From DATJPR01 sp963811705 (GTDB lineage Bacteria; Bacteroidota; Ignavibacteria; UBA10030; UBA6906): 64,000 bases of DNA. The stretch spans positions 62,001 through 126,000 of the forward strand of contig CAWESL010000002.1 in assembly GCA_963811705.1 (NCBI GenBank), read 5' to 3'. Shown here piece by piece: positions 53,160-61,257 of the stretch. Position 1 is the stretch's first letter. Every line of letters starts with the position of its first letter. The notes below the pieces were generated by a model that ran no database searches, had not been told where the DNA came from, and saw only the letters and a program-made list of their open reading frames with translations. Position numbers and translations under genes: made by a program.

Positions 53160-54617
53160 TTATCCTAATGTCGAGCTTGTCGAGGCAAAGTACGACAGCA
53201 TATTCTGCGTCGATGTCGCCTGTTGCAGCAGGACTTGAAGCTGCGCGAACTGCGTCCTGTACGCATCGCCTTTCTTCGCGATTTGATCGTTCATTGCGGT
53301 GATCCGGTCATTCATCGACTGGATCGTCTTGCGATAGTTTGCATTCGTCATTTCAATCGAACCGCCCAGCGATGTATAACGGTCGACCTGCGTTTTCAGG
53401 AGGTTGGCAACTCCCGTTCCTGAGGCATTCGAGAACAGATTCGCCACCTTGGTGACGTCCGTGGAGAGTACCGAGTCCAGTTTCGCGCTGTCGCTCAGGG
53501 TCAAAGTTCCATCAACGCTAATCGATATCCCGACATCGGACAGCACCCTGGGGCTTCCCGATGCCAATCCCGTCACCGCTCCGCCGACGGCCTGGCGCAA
53601 AGACATCCGGAGTCCCCGGGCCGATGCATCATCGACCAGTGTCCCACGGGTTTTCGCCTGCGCATTGGTCGTCGTGTTGGTGTTCAGATACGAGATGACG
53701 GAATTATAATCGGTGATAAACTGTTGAATCGTCTTCTTGACCGAATCCTTGTCGACGGCGACAGTCAACGAAACCGGAGCGTCGGCAGCGGCCTGCTGTG
53801 CCGTGAGATTCAGGGTGACACCCTGCAGAGCGTCATTGATGGCGTTGGACTCCCGGATCATATCGATGCCATCGAGGCTAAACTTCGCGTTTAGAGCGTC
53901 CGCGACCGGTCCCGTCTTTGCAAATCCCGCCCCACTCGCTGTGGATCCGTTCCTTGCGGCAAAATCCACTGCATTGAAACCCAGCAATGATTGGAAGTCT
54001 CCGCTGAAGCTTGTTACCGCGCTCGAAGCGCCGGATTTGTCCGCGCTGATGACAAGGCGTGAGTGGACGCCGTCCACATTGACCACCGAAGCGGAGACTT
54101 GTGTGGACAACACGGAATCGGAGTTGATTGCCGTCGCTATGGCGCCGAGGACATCCTTGTTTGTGGTGGAGGAGAAGCTCACATTCACCTGTCGAACGTC
54201 GGAAGTCCCGATCTGAACCGAGAACGAGTAATTTGTTCCGGCTGTCAGGCCGGAATCCGACGCCGCTGTGATGCTCGACGAAAGGAGCATGTCGTTACTG
54301 GCGAGCTGAGACACCTTGAGCGCGTGCGTTCCACCCTGCGCGTACGATGTCGCTGTCGCTGTTGCCACCGTCGCACTGGAACTTGCGACGCCGTACGTCA
54401 GAAACGGCGACGAGGTCCCGTTCAACGCGAGGCTGTTAATCGTTGTGGAGAGAGACGACAGTTTCGTTTTGAGGCTCGTCAGTGCCGTGACCCGGTTATT
54501 GAGATCGGAGACCTGGTTCTGCAGGCTGGTTACCGGTCCCATCAGGGTTTGTTCATACGCCGAGACCATCTGGTCCAGGGCACTCGATCCTGACGAAGCA
54601 GAGCTGACACTCGACAT
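53160..54617 (-). CDS. fliD: FliD, filament cap protein
   Basis: FliD caps the filament and folds flagellin into it. The protein (485 residues) has FliD_N features (SALDQMVSAYEQTLMGPVTS; KVSQLASNDMLLSS), a Ser/Thr/Ala-rich middle, and the FliD_C domain (FITDYNSVISYLN; GVANLLKTQVDRYTSLGG) ending in a coiled-coil helix. The ATG at 54617 has GGAGG seven bases upstream and is preferred over an upstream start at 54641. Codon for export signal lies at the disordered N-terminus. Confidence 0.96.
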   Translation of the reverse strand: MSSVSSASSGSSALDQMVSAYEQTLMGPVTSLQNQVSDLNNRVTALTSLKTKLSSLSTTINSLALNGTSSPFLTYGVASSSATVATATATSYAQGGTHALKVSQLASNDMLLSSSITAASDSGLTAGTNYSFSVQIGTSDVRQVNVSFSSTTNKDVLGAIATAINSDSVLSTQVSASVVNVDGVHSRLVISADKSGASSAVTSFSGDFQSLLGFNAVDFAARNGSTASGAGFAKTGPVADALNAKFSLDGIDMIRESNAINDALQGVTLNLTAQQAAADAPVSLTVAVDKDSVKKTIQQFITDYNSVISYLNTNTTTNAQAKTRGTLVDDASARGLRMSLRQAVGGAVTGLASGSPRVLSDVGISISVDGTLTLSDSAKLDSVLSTDVTKVANLFSNASGTGVANLLKTQVDRYTSLGGSIEMTNANYRKTIQSMNDRITAMNDQIAKKGDAYRTQFAQLQVLLQQATSTQNMLSYFASTSSTLG

Positions 54618-54657
54618 TGTATTGCCTCCAACGATAGTCATCCGCCTGAACGCGTCG

Positions 54658-54673
54658 TTGCACTACTGTGCAA
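54658..54673. repeat. 6-bp inverted repeat between fliS and fliD
   Basis: TTGCAC, four bases, GTGCAA, lying ten bases after the fliS stop and upstream of fliD. It could be a small mRNA hairpin or an operator; no promoter element is recognised beside it. Confidence 0.35.
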
Positions 54674-54682
54674 TCGATCGAC

Positions 54683-54997
54683 CTAGTTCAGATGGAAGGA
54701 CTTGGTCCACGTTACCCGGAGTTCCTCGAGGATTTCCAGGGCTGCCGTGTATTCTCTCTTGCGGATTCGGCCTTTGCAGTAATCATACAGCCGAAAAAGG
54801 CCGAAGGAAATCTCCCGATGTTCAAAATTCAACGCCATGATCAATTCATTCAATGCTCGCTGCGCAAGAATGGGATCATCCTTCTTGCAGCCAAGAATGG
54901 CGTAGTCGTACAAACGTTGGATGACCTGGACGGGGGTGAGATTGAGCAATTGCTCTCTGCTGTATGCTGCCGCCGCAACTTGTGCCTGTGATTGCAT
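54683..54997 (-). CDS. fliS: FliS, flagellin export chaperone
   Basis: FliS binds the C-terminus of newly made flagellin and prevents polymerisation in the cytosol. The 104-residue protein has the family pattern AYSREQLLNLTPVQVIQRLYDYAI and the helical KDDPILAQRALNELIMALNF, FGLFRLYDYCKGRI. The ATG at 54997 has GGAG seven bases upstream; an earlier in-frame start would reach into the hairpin region. It follows flagellin across an 80-base gap with a strong hairpin. Confidence 0.93.
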   Translation of the reverse strand: MQSQAQVAAAAYSREQLLNLTPVQVIQRLYDYAILGCKKDDPILAQRALNELIMALNFEHREISFGLFRLYDYCKGRIRKREYTAALEILEELRVTWTKSFHLN

Positions 54998-55017
54998 GAT
55001 AATCTCCGTGGAAGAGC

Positions 55018-55063
55018 GAGAGAAGGGACTCACCGGCATTGGTCATCCGGTGAATCCCCTCTC
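55018..55063 (-). terminator. Long hairpin between flagellin and fliS
   Basis: Left arm GAGAGAAGGGACTCACCGG pairs with CCGGTGAATCCCCTCTC across a ten-base loop, with one wobble and a small bulge. It lies 15 bases after the flagellin stop. No strong U-tract follows. It probably protects flagellin mRNA or attenuates transcription into fliS and fliD. Confidence 0.65.
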
Positions 55064-55077
55064 ACCGCGAAGCTGGA

Positions 55078-55869
55078 TTACTTGAACAGTGTCAAGAAGA
55101 CCTGGTTGCCGGCGTTCGCCTGGGCCAACTCGGTCGTCGAGGTCTGTTGCAAGATCTGCAGCTTGCTGGCTTGCAGTTGCTCTTTCGCGATGTCCGCATC
55201 GTAGATCCGGCTTTCGGCAGCCTGAATGTTGGTGATCGAGGAATTGAGATTCGTCTCCTTGACACCCAGACGCTGAATGAACGAACCGATGCTCTGCAGC
55301 GCGGATTCGACTTGGCCGACCGCGTTGTCGACATTCGTCGTGGAGACGGATGCTGAACTCACGGTGCCGAATGTGGCCGCACTTGCGTCGAAGCCAACGG
55401 TCAATGCTGTGCCGTTGTCATCGACCTGATACGATGCTGAGAAGGACGAATTGAACAGAAGCTTACCGTTGAAGTTCGTGTGGGCGATGATATCATCGAT
55501 TTCCGCCTTCAACTGGTTGACGTCATTGGCGATCGCCGCCTGATCAGACGTCGGGTTGGACGCTGCAACCTGCTTCTCTTTGATTGTCGTATACAGATCC
55601 CGCATCGTCTGCAGGGCCTGTTCCGCCGTCGAGAGCATGGTCTGGGCATCGCCGACATTGTTCACAGCCGCGTTCATCATTCCCGCACGGGCTTCCATCT
55701 GCTTTGCGATGGTGTATCCGGACGGATCGTCGCCGACAGAATTGATGCGTTTGCCGGTCGCCAGGCGAAGCTGGGCAATACCGAGCTGACGATTGACGTT
55801 GTTCAACGCGTTCAGTGCATTATACGCCGCAATGGGGGTATTAATGCGAGCACCTGTTACAGAAGCCAT
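55078..55869 (-). CDS. fliC: Flagellin
   Basis: Flagellin polymerises into the filament. The protein is only 263 residues: the conserved N-terminal D0/D1 (INTPIAAYNALNALNNVNRQ, LATGKRINSVGDDPSGYTIA) and C-terminal D1/D0 (ESRIYDADIAKEQLQASKLQ, ANAGNQVFLTLF) are nearly the whole molecule, with a short Ser/Thr/Ala-rich centre (about residues 140-180) and no D2/D3. AGGAGG precedes the ATG. It is driven by a consensus sigma-28 promoter. The centre offers possible O-glycosylation sites. Confidence 0.97.
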   Translation of the reverse strand: MASVTGARINTPIAAYNALNALNNVNRQLGIAQLRLATGKRINSVGDDPSGYTIAKQMEARAGMMNAAVNNVGDAQTMLSTAEQALQTMRDLYTTIKEKQVAASNPTSDQAAIANDVNQLKAEIDDIIAHTNFNGKLLFNSSFSASYQVDDNGTALTVGFDASAATFGTVSSASVSTTNVDNAVGQVESALQSIGSFIQRLGVKETNLNSSITNIQAAESRIYDADIAKEQLQASKLQILQQTSTTELAQANAGNQVFLTLFK

Positions 55870-55947
55870 AACTACCTCCTTGTATGAAGATTGAACTATC
55901 GGGCTTCCATGCCCATTATGTTCAGCTCTTTCGAGCTTCTACACCTA

Positions 55948-55974
55948 TTATCGGCAGGATCGGGCGGGACTTTA
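55948..55974 (-). promoter_or_regulatory. Sigma-28 (FliA) promoter of flagellin
   Basis: On the minus strand: TAAA, 15 bases, GCCGATAA. Both boxes and the spacing match the sigma-28 consensus exactly. Transcription would start about 70 bases upstream of the flagellin ATG. The anti-sigma factor flgM is in the same block. Confidence 0.92.
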
Positions 55975-56010
55975 GGAGAATTCGGAGGAGATTTTCGGGG
56001 GATACAGGAA

Positions 56011-56037
56011 GAAACCGGCGAAAAAGGCCGGGGTTTC
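56011..56037 (-). terminator. Hairpin after the glycosyltransferase block
   Basis: GAAACC(CC)GGC pairs with GCCGGTTTC around a CTTTTTC loop on the minus strand, with two bulged bases, followed by TTCCTG. It lies about 45 bases after the stop of the last glycosyltransferase gene and before the flagellin promoter, and probably separates the two transcripts. Confidence 0.6.
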
Positions 56038-56080
56038 GTGTTTACCATCTCTCAGCGTGGGCGGGAGCACGGGCGAACCT

Positions 56081-57625
56081 CTAAGAAAACGTCGACGCGC
56101 GTTGCTGCAGGCGCATGATCTTCAGTTTCAAGGCCTGATAGTCCCCGGGTGCGTAAAGCCCTTCAAGCCTCTCCAAACGGGCAAGGGCGTCCGCATAGTG
56201 GCCTTCCTGCACTGCAAGTTCAAACGCGCACCGCGCAAGATCATCGTTCGCAACCCCGCGCTCCTCCGCAAGCCGCAGGGCCAGAGCCGCAACACCGGAA
56301 TCTTTCCGCTGGAGAGCCCATGCGGCCTTCCATGTCAGCGCCAAGGGGTCTGCGGGGTGGACGGCAAGCACCCTGTCAAGCGTTTCATCCGCCCGTTCAA
56401 CGTATCCCGTTTCATTTTCGATCATCGCGCGATAGCGAAGCAGTCCTTCGTCACGCGTGTCCCCTCTGGTCGCCATCCGAAGACAGCGGAGCGCGACGTC
56501 ATTTTGTCCAAGTTTCTTCAGCGAGGCAATCAGCCGCTCCCCTGTCCCCGCGAACGACGGATTGTGCTGAAGCGCGGTCGCAAACGCAAGCGCTGCGCGT
56601 TCCCACCGGCCCACGGCGAAATAACATCGTCCGAGAGCGTCATTGACGGTTTCCTGCGGAATCACAAGGTCCTCGACGTTGGGGGCGACCTTCTTTTCCG
56701 CCGCGCTGAGCGCGATCATATTCTCCAGAACAGGAATTGCGAGGCGCGGATTTCCGTGGGTCATGTGTGCCCCGGCGAGAAACCACATGGCCCCGGCCTG
56801 GTCCGGGATCAACGCAAGGGACTTCTCGCAATGGCGGATCGCCAGACCGATATTTCGCATTCTGAGCGCCGCCTCCGCAAGCAGGTTATGCAAGGAGCTC
56901 AACGCGGCAAGAGGAACCCCCGGAGTCCGAATCGCGCCGGTTGCGTGATAGGCGACCGCCGGAAAATCCTGGACAAGCATGAATGACCGCGCCAATTGGA
57001 ACCGGGAATACCAGTCGTTCGGGTCGCCTTCCGCAAGGGCAAGGAGTGATCCGAGATTTCGCTGGACCTTCCGCTTCAACACTTCGTAACCCTGATCATA
57101 GCCGATGTGCTCGATCACGATGTCCGCCGGAGCAATCTTCCCGCCGTTGCGGAGAATGGACGGCGCGATCTGTTCATGAATCGGCCGTTCAAACCGGACC
57201 GCCTCGTGTCTCCGGAACAGGCGTGGATAGGGCATCACCTGGACCGCCTTCTTCCCCGCATCGAGGCTCAGGACACTGCGGACGATAATTTGATATGCAT
57301 CGATTTTCGGATCCCGCAGCAACTTCAGCAGCCTCTCCTTCTGACCGGGCACCAGTCGTTCATCGGCATCGAGAGAGAGAACCCAAGTTCCTGTGCATGC
57401 TGCCAGCGCACGATTGCGGGCCGACGAAAAGTCGCCGTCCCAATGTTCCTGGATAATGCGCGCCCCCGCTCCACGGGCGATCGCCATCGTTCCGTCTGTC
57501 GAGCCGGTATCCACAACCACGATTTCATCCACGATGCCGCGCACACTCTCGAGGCAATCGTAGAGGAACGTTTCCTCATCTCTGACGACCATGCTGAGCG
57601 ACAATCGAACAACCGGTGATTTCAC
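56081..57625 (-). CDS. Family 2 glycosyltransferase with C-terminal TPR repeats
   Basis: A 514-residue cytosolic protein. The N-terminal GT2 domain has LSLSMVVRDEETFLYDCLES, the metal-binding region VVVDTGSTDGT and LSLDADER (DxD-like); the remainder is TPR-type helical repeats (about residues 220-510). This SunS-like GT2-TPR layout often modifies proteins or surface glycans. The GTG at 57625 follows GAGG and lies eight bases after the preceding gene; longer readings overlap that gene. It is the flagellin-proximal gene of the block. Confidence 0.9.
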   Translation of the reverse strand: MKSPVVRLSLSMVVRDEETFLYDCLESVRGIVDEIVVVDTGSTDGTMAIARGAGARIIQEHWDGDFSSARNRALAACTGTWVLSLDADERLVPGQKERLLKLLRDPKIDAYQIIVRSVLSLDAGKKAVQVMPYPRLFRRHEAVRFERPIHEQIAPSILRNGGKIAPADIVIEHIGYDQGYEVLKRKVQRNLGSLLALAEGDPNDWYSRFQLARSFMLVQDFPAVAYHATGAIRTPGVPLAALSSLHNLLAEAALRMRNIGLAIRHCEKSLALIPDQAGAMWFLAGAHMTHGNPRLAIPVLENMIALSAAEKKVAPNVEDLVIPQETVNDALGRCYFAVGRWERAALAFATALQHNPSFAGTGERLIASLKKLGQNDVALRCLRMATRGDTRDEGLLRYRAMIENETGYVERADETLDRVLAVHPADPLALTWKAAWALQRKDSGVAALALRLAEERGVANDDLARCAFELAVQEGHYADALARLERLEGLYAPGDYQALKLKIMRLQQRASTFS

Positions 57626-57632
57626 GCGTGCC

Positions 57633-59489
57633 TCAACTCTTGTGTTCCGGTGCAACAATCCGGCGAAGCGTCGCGAATTCCGCAAGGTCCCGCGTGACCC
57701 TTTGAAGCAGCCCCTCCCATGCTTCGCCCGGTTGTCGTCGGCAGAGCCGCATCGAAGGGTACCAGGGCGATCGATCTCCGTCCCGGAACCAGCGCCACTC
57801 GGGATTCTCCGAGAGAAGCAGCCATACCGGTCTTCCGAGAGCGCCCGCAAGATGCGGAATGGCGGTGTCCGTCGAGATCACAAGATCGAGATGCATCATG
57901 AGCGCTGCTGTGTCGACAAACCCGTCGCCTCCTTTGTCGAGGGTCGACCCGAGGTCCGCTATCGCGTTCCGCGGGGAAAGTGCGCCAAGCTGCTCTGCTC
58001 CGGCCCCCTTTTGAAGACTGTAAAAGCGAACGCCTGCGACGTCGAGCAGGGGTTCCAGGGCCCGGAGCGGCATCGATCGATCCCGATCGCCGACATACTC
58101 CGTATTTCCCTGCCAGCAGAGCCCGACATTGAGGCCGGCCGGAGAAAGAAGCGCTCCGGTGGACTCGACAAGCGTTGTCTCGGCCTGAAGGTACGAGATG
58201 GCCGAGGGGATGGTCTCGATTGAATGCGTGAAGAGCCGCGGAATGCTCAGCAGCGGTACCCAGAGATCAAAGGGCGTTTGCGACGTTTCCGCAATCGTGA
58301 CCACCGCGTCGGCACCCGCAACGTTCTTCAGGAGTCGGGACAATCGTCGATGCGTTTCAAGAATGACCTGCCCACCGCGCTCCTTCACCTGCGGGAGATA
58401 GCGGCAGAACTGGATCATATCACCGGCGCCCTGTTCGGACCGGACAAGCAGAGTCTTTCCGACAAACGATTCCCCCTCCCATTCCGGTACGGGAAAGGTC
58501 CGCGCGTCGATCTTTTGCCGCTGGTCGCTGATCTTAAACCGCCACCGGTACTCATCCCAACCGCGGCCGAAATCGGCAGAGGCAAGAAGCAGAAGCGACT
58601 TGTTCGCATGCGCCTCCGCATATTCCGGATTCAGCGCGGTGGCACGGTCGTACCAGTGAATCGCTCCCGTCGCATCGCCGATTGCGCTGTACGCACCGCC
58701 CAAGTTGAATGCGACCGCCGCCTCGAGCGGCTCGCGTGCATGCGCTTCGAGATAGACGGAGATCGCCTCGGCAATCCGACCCTGCTCCTTCAGCGATGAC
58801 CCGAGGTTGTTCAAGACCTGTGGTGACGAAGGGCGAAGAGTCAGCGACTTGCGGAAGAGGGATTCGGCCTCGGCAACACTTCCCTGTTTCATCCTCACCT
58901 CCCCCAAGCCTGCTGCCGCTTCCGCGGAAGCCGGGTTCAACGACAGGCTGACACGCAAACACCGCTCCGCACCGTCGAAGTTTCCCAGGTCCCGGAGGGC
59001 AAATCCCAATCCGAGATAGGCCGCGGCGGATTGGGGCTCAATTTCCGCCGCGCGACGGAACCACTGAACCGCTTCTTCCGGGTCCTTTCCGGAGGCGGCG
59101 AGCTCCCCCAACGCCAACAGACTATCCATGAACAACGGGTCGTTGGAAGTCGCGCGGAGAAAACAATCCTTTGCCCTCTCACGTTGTCCGTCGGTCAGCA
59201 GAGCGTCGCCGAGTCCTTTGAGAAACAACGGTTCTTGCGGACGCTGCGAAACCGCTTCCATCAAAAACGGGAGCGCGCTGGCATCGTCTTTTTGCTGGTG
59301 ACAGAGAAATCCCAGAAGAAAGAGAGCGTCGGCATCCAGGGGATCCGTTTCCAGAACCTGCCGGTACCGCCGTTCCGCCGCGCCGAGATCGCCGTTCCGC
59401 TGGGCCTCGAATCCTGCCTGCAGGAGTTCCTCCCGCGAAGGAAGCGCATCCGCGCCGCCAATCGGGTTCTTTATGTCAACGACCGACAT
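57633..59489 (-). CDS. TPR protein with C-terminal GT9/heptosyltransferase-like domain, copy 1
   Basis: A 618-residue fusion. The first 330 residues are about nine TPR units (for example GDLGAAERRYRQVLETDPLD, GNFDGAERCLRVSLSLNPAS). The C-terminal 280 residues resemble the heptosyltransferase-type GT-B domain seen in many TPR proteins (GKTLLVRSEQGAGDMIQFCR, VGLCWQGN, VISTDTAIPHLAGALGRPVW, SPWYPSMRLCR). It could transfer sugars to flagellin or another protein. It overlaps the methyltransferase-glycosyltransferase gene by 14 bases. Confidence 0.9.
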   Translation of the reverse strand: MSVVDIKNPIGGADALPSREELLQAGFEAQRNGDLGAAERRYRQVLETDPLDADALFLLGFLCHQQKDDASALPFLMEAVSQRPQEPLFLKGLGDALLTDGQRERAKDCFLRATSNDPLFMDSLLALGELAASGKDPEEAVQWFRRAAEIEPQSAAAYLGLGFALRDLGNFDGAERCLRVSLSLNPASAEAAAGLGEVRMKQGSVAEAESLFRKSLTLRPSSPQVLNNLGSSLKEQGRIAEAISVYLEAHAREPLEAAVAFNLGGAYSAIGDATGAIHWYDRATALNPEYAEAHANKSLLLLASADFGRGWDEYRWRFKISDQRQKIDARTFPVPEWEGESFVGKTLLVRSEQGAGDMIQFCRYLPQVKERGGQVILETHRRLSRLLKNVAGADAVVTIAETSQTPFDLWVPLLSIPRLFTHSIETIPSAISYLQAETTLVESTGALLSPAGLNVGLCWQGNTEYVGDRDRSMPLRALEPLLDVAGVRFYSLQKGAGAEQLGALSPRNAIADLGSTLDKGGDGFVDTAALMMHLDLVISTDTAIPHLAGALGRPVWLLLSENPEWRWFRDGDRSPWYPSMRLCRRQPGEAWEGLLQRVTRDLAEFATLRRIVAPEHKS

Positions 59490-61257
59490 GTTCGTATGCT
59501 TTCAGTCCCATTGTCGACAGCGCTTTCTCTGCGGCGGCGGCCCAGGTAAATCGACCAACATCCGTTGCGCCGTTCAGGCCGATCCGCCGCAACTCCTGCC
59601 GATGATGATACGCGTGCTCCACCAGTGCGACCAGTTCGTCCACCGACGGTTCGATCCACTCTGCAATGGCGTTCCCCTGCTGGAGAATCGTGTGCGGTTG
59701 AAGATGATTCAGGAGGAGGGCATTCTCCGGTGAGACGATATCCCGGTGCCCGGAGAAATTGGTGGCGATGACCGGTTTCCCGCACGCCATGTACTCCATC
59801 ATCACCAGATTGGTCCCTCCTTCACACCGGTTCGGAAAGATCCCGAGGTCGGTCCGCGCAAAGAGCTGAGGCATCATCTCGTTGGGAACAAGGTCGAGCG
59901 TAATGACCCGTCGGTGATCGATGCCATTCCGTCGATAGAGGTGTTCCATTTGCTCGGGCCAGGTGCTTCCTTCAAGCTCGAACACGATGTGCTTCGACAC
60001 GTTCATCAGTTTCATTGTCTCCGGCCAGACGTTTCTCCAGGAATTCATCAGCACGATATCGCGGTACTTTTCCTGAAGAATGCCAAGGGCTTTGAGAACC
60101 ACATCCTGGCCTTTCCGGTATTCAAATTTCCCCCCGGAAAAAATGACGAACATGCCGTCATCCGGCCGCGGCTCGAGCGGGCGGAACAGCGAGGTATCCA
60201 CCCCCTGAACCAACACCTCGACATGATGAATGCCCGCACGTTCCAGGTTATCGCGGCACCATTGCGAACCGCAAAAGATCAAATCATACCGAGCAGCATT
60301 CCCGGCCGCCTCGTCGCCGAGCACATTCTCGACAAACGTGTAACCGAAGGTCGGGGCACCCCTGAAAGGGGAAGCCGGAGCAAGTTGCCGATCACCGATC
60401 GCGGTGAAGAGCGGACCGGGCACATGGATGCTTCCCTCCGGAGGCCGGGTGGCAATGAGGTCGACCACCGGAAGCCGGCGCTCAAATTCGCGTCGGAGGT
60501 TTTTCGAACATACGCCCCACCCCGTGTACTGACCATCGGACAAGGCCAGGAATAAGGTGCCGGAGGTCCACCCGTCGTTCGTTCCCCGGGTCACGGGCGC
60601 CTGGACGGAGCAGAGAAAGACGAAATACTGATCGGGGCCCGCAGGGGTTGTCAGACTGACGGTTTCTTCGACCGCAATCGTAAATCCCGAACGAAGCAAG
60701 AGTGAGCGCCACGCGTTCGTCGAGAGCACACTGTAGTGGTTGAGGTTCTCTTCATGTTTGCAGGAGGTCCCTGGAGCAGGGACTTCGATATAGAGGTGCC
60801 CGCCGGGTTTCAGGACGCGCTTGAACCCGGACAATGTGAACAAGGGCATGAAGCTATGCTCGAGACAATGCCTGGCCCAGACCAGGTCGAACGATTCCGG
60901 TGGAAAATCCAGGAACGACTGGTCCATGTTCCGGACTGTATGGCCCTTCGCCCTGCACGCAGCGAGGTCCTCTTCGTTCACCGTGATCCCCGTCGCTTTG
61001 TAGCCCATCTCCCGCAATGCATCGAGTGCCGGACCCTGACCGCATCCGACATCGAGGATTTGCGCATTCTTGGGGAGCGAGAATCGTTGGAGGGTCTTCT
61101 GCAACTGCTCACGGGTGATGCTGGTGTGGAGAGTCGATTCGGCCTCGGGATAGGTCTGAAGCGCGACGTCACCGACAAAATCCGTAAACCGACGGAGAGA
61201 CTCACCCGTGATTGTCACCTTCCGGTCGGATGATCCGTTTGGAATGCCGTTATCCAT
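59476..61257 (-). CDS. Methyltransferase-glycosyltransferase (GT4) fusion
   Basis: A 593-residue bifunctional-looking protein. Residues about 60-190 form a class I SAM methyltransferase (ILDVGCGQGPALDALREMGY, FDLVWARHCLEHSF, LKPGGHLYIEVPAPG). From about residue 240 a GT-B, GT4-type glycosyltransferase follows (VLVQGVDTSLFRPL, FSGGKFEYRKGQDVVLKAL, NRCEGGTNLVMMEYMACGKP). It could both methylate and extend a glycan. Neighbouring genes overlap at both ends, so it is co-translated with the TPR-GT9 pair. Confidence 0.9.
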   Translation of the reverse strand: MDNGIPNGSSDRKVTITGESLRRFTDFVGDVALQTYPEAESTLHTSITREQLQKTLQRFSLPKNAQILDVGCGQGPALDALREMGYKATGITVNEEDLAACRAKGHTVRNMDQSFLDFPPESFDLVWARHCLEHSFMPLFTLSGFKRVLKPGGHLYIEVPAPGTSCKHEENLNHYSVLSTNAWRSLLLRSGFTIAVEETVSLTTPAGPDQYFVFLCSVQAPVTRGTNDGWTSGTLFLALSDGQYTGWGVCSKNLRREFERRLPVVDLIATRPPEGSIHVPGPLFTAIGDRQLAPASPFRGAPTFGYTFVENVLGDEAAGNAARYDLIFCGSQWCRDNLERAGIHHVEVLVQGVDTSLFRPLEPRPDDGMFVIFSGGKFEYRKGQDVVLKALGILQEKYRDIVLMNSWRNVWPETMKLMNVSKHIVFELEGSTWPEQMEHLYRRNGIDHRRVITLDLVPNEMMPQLFARTDLGIFPNRCEGGTNLVMMEYMACGKPVIATNFSGHRDIVSPENALLLNHLQPHTILQQGNAIAEWIEPSVDELVALVEHAYHHRQELRRIGLNGATDVGRFTWAAAAEKALSTMGLKAYEHVGR

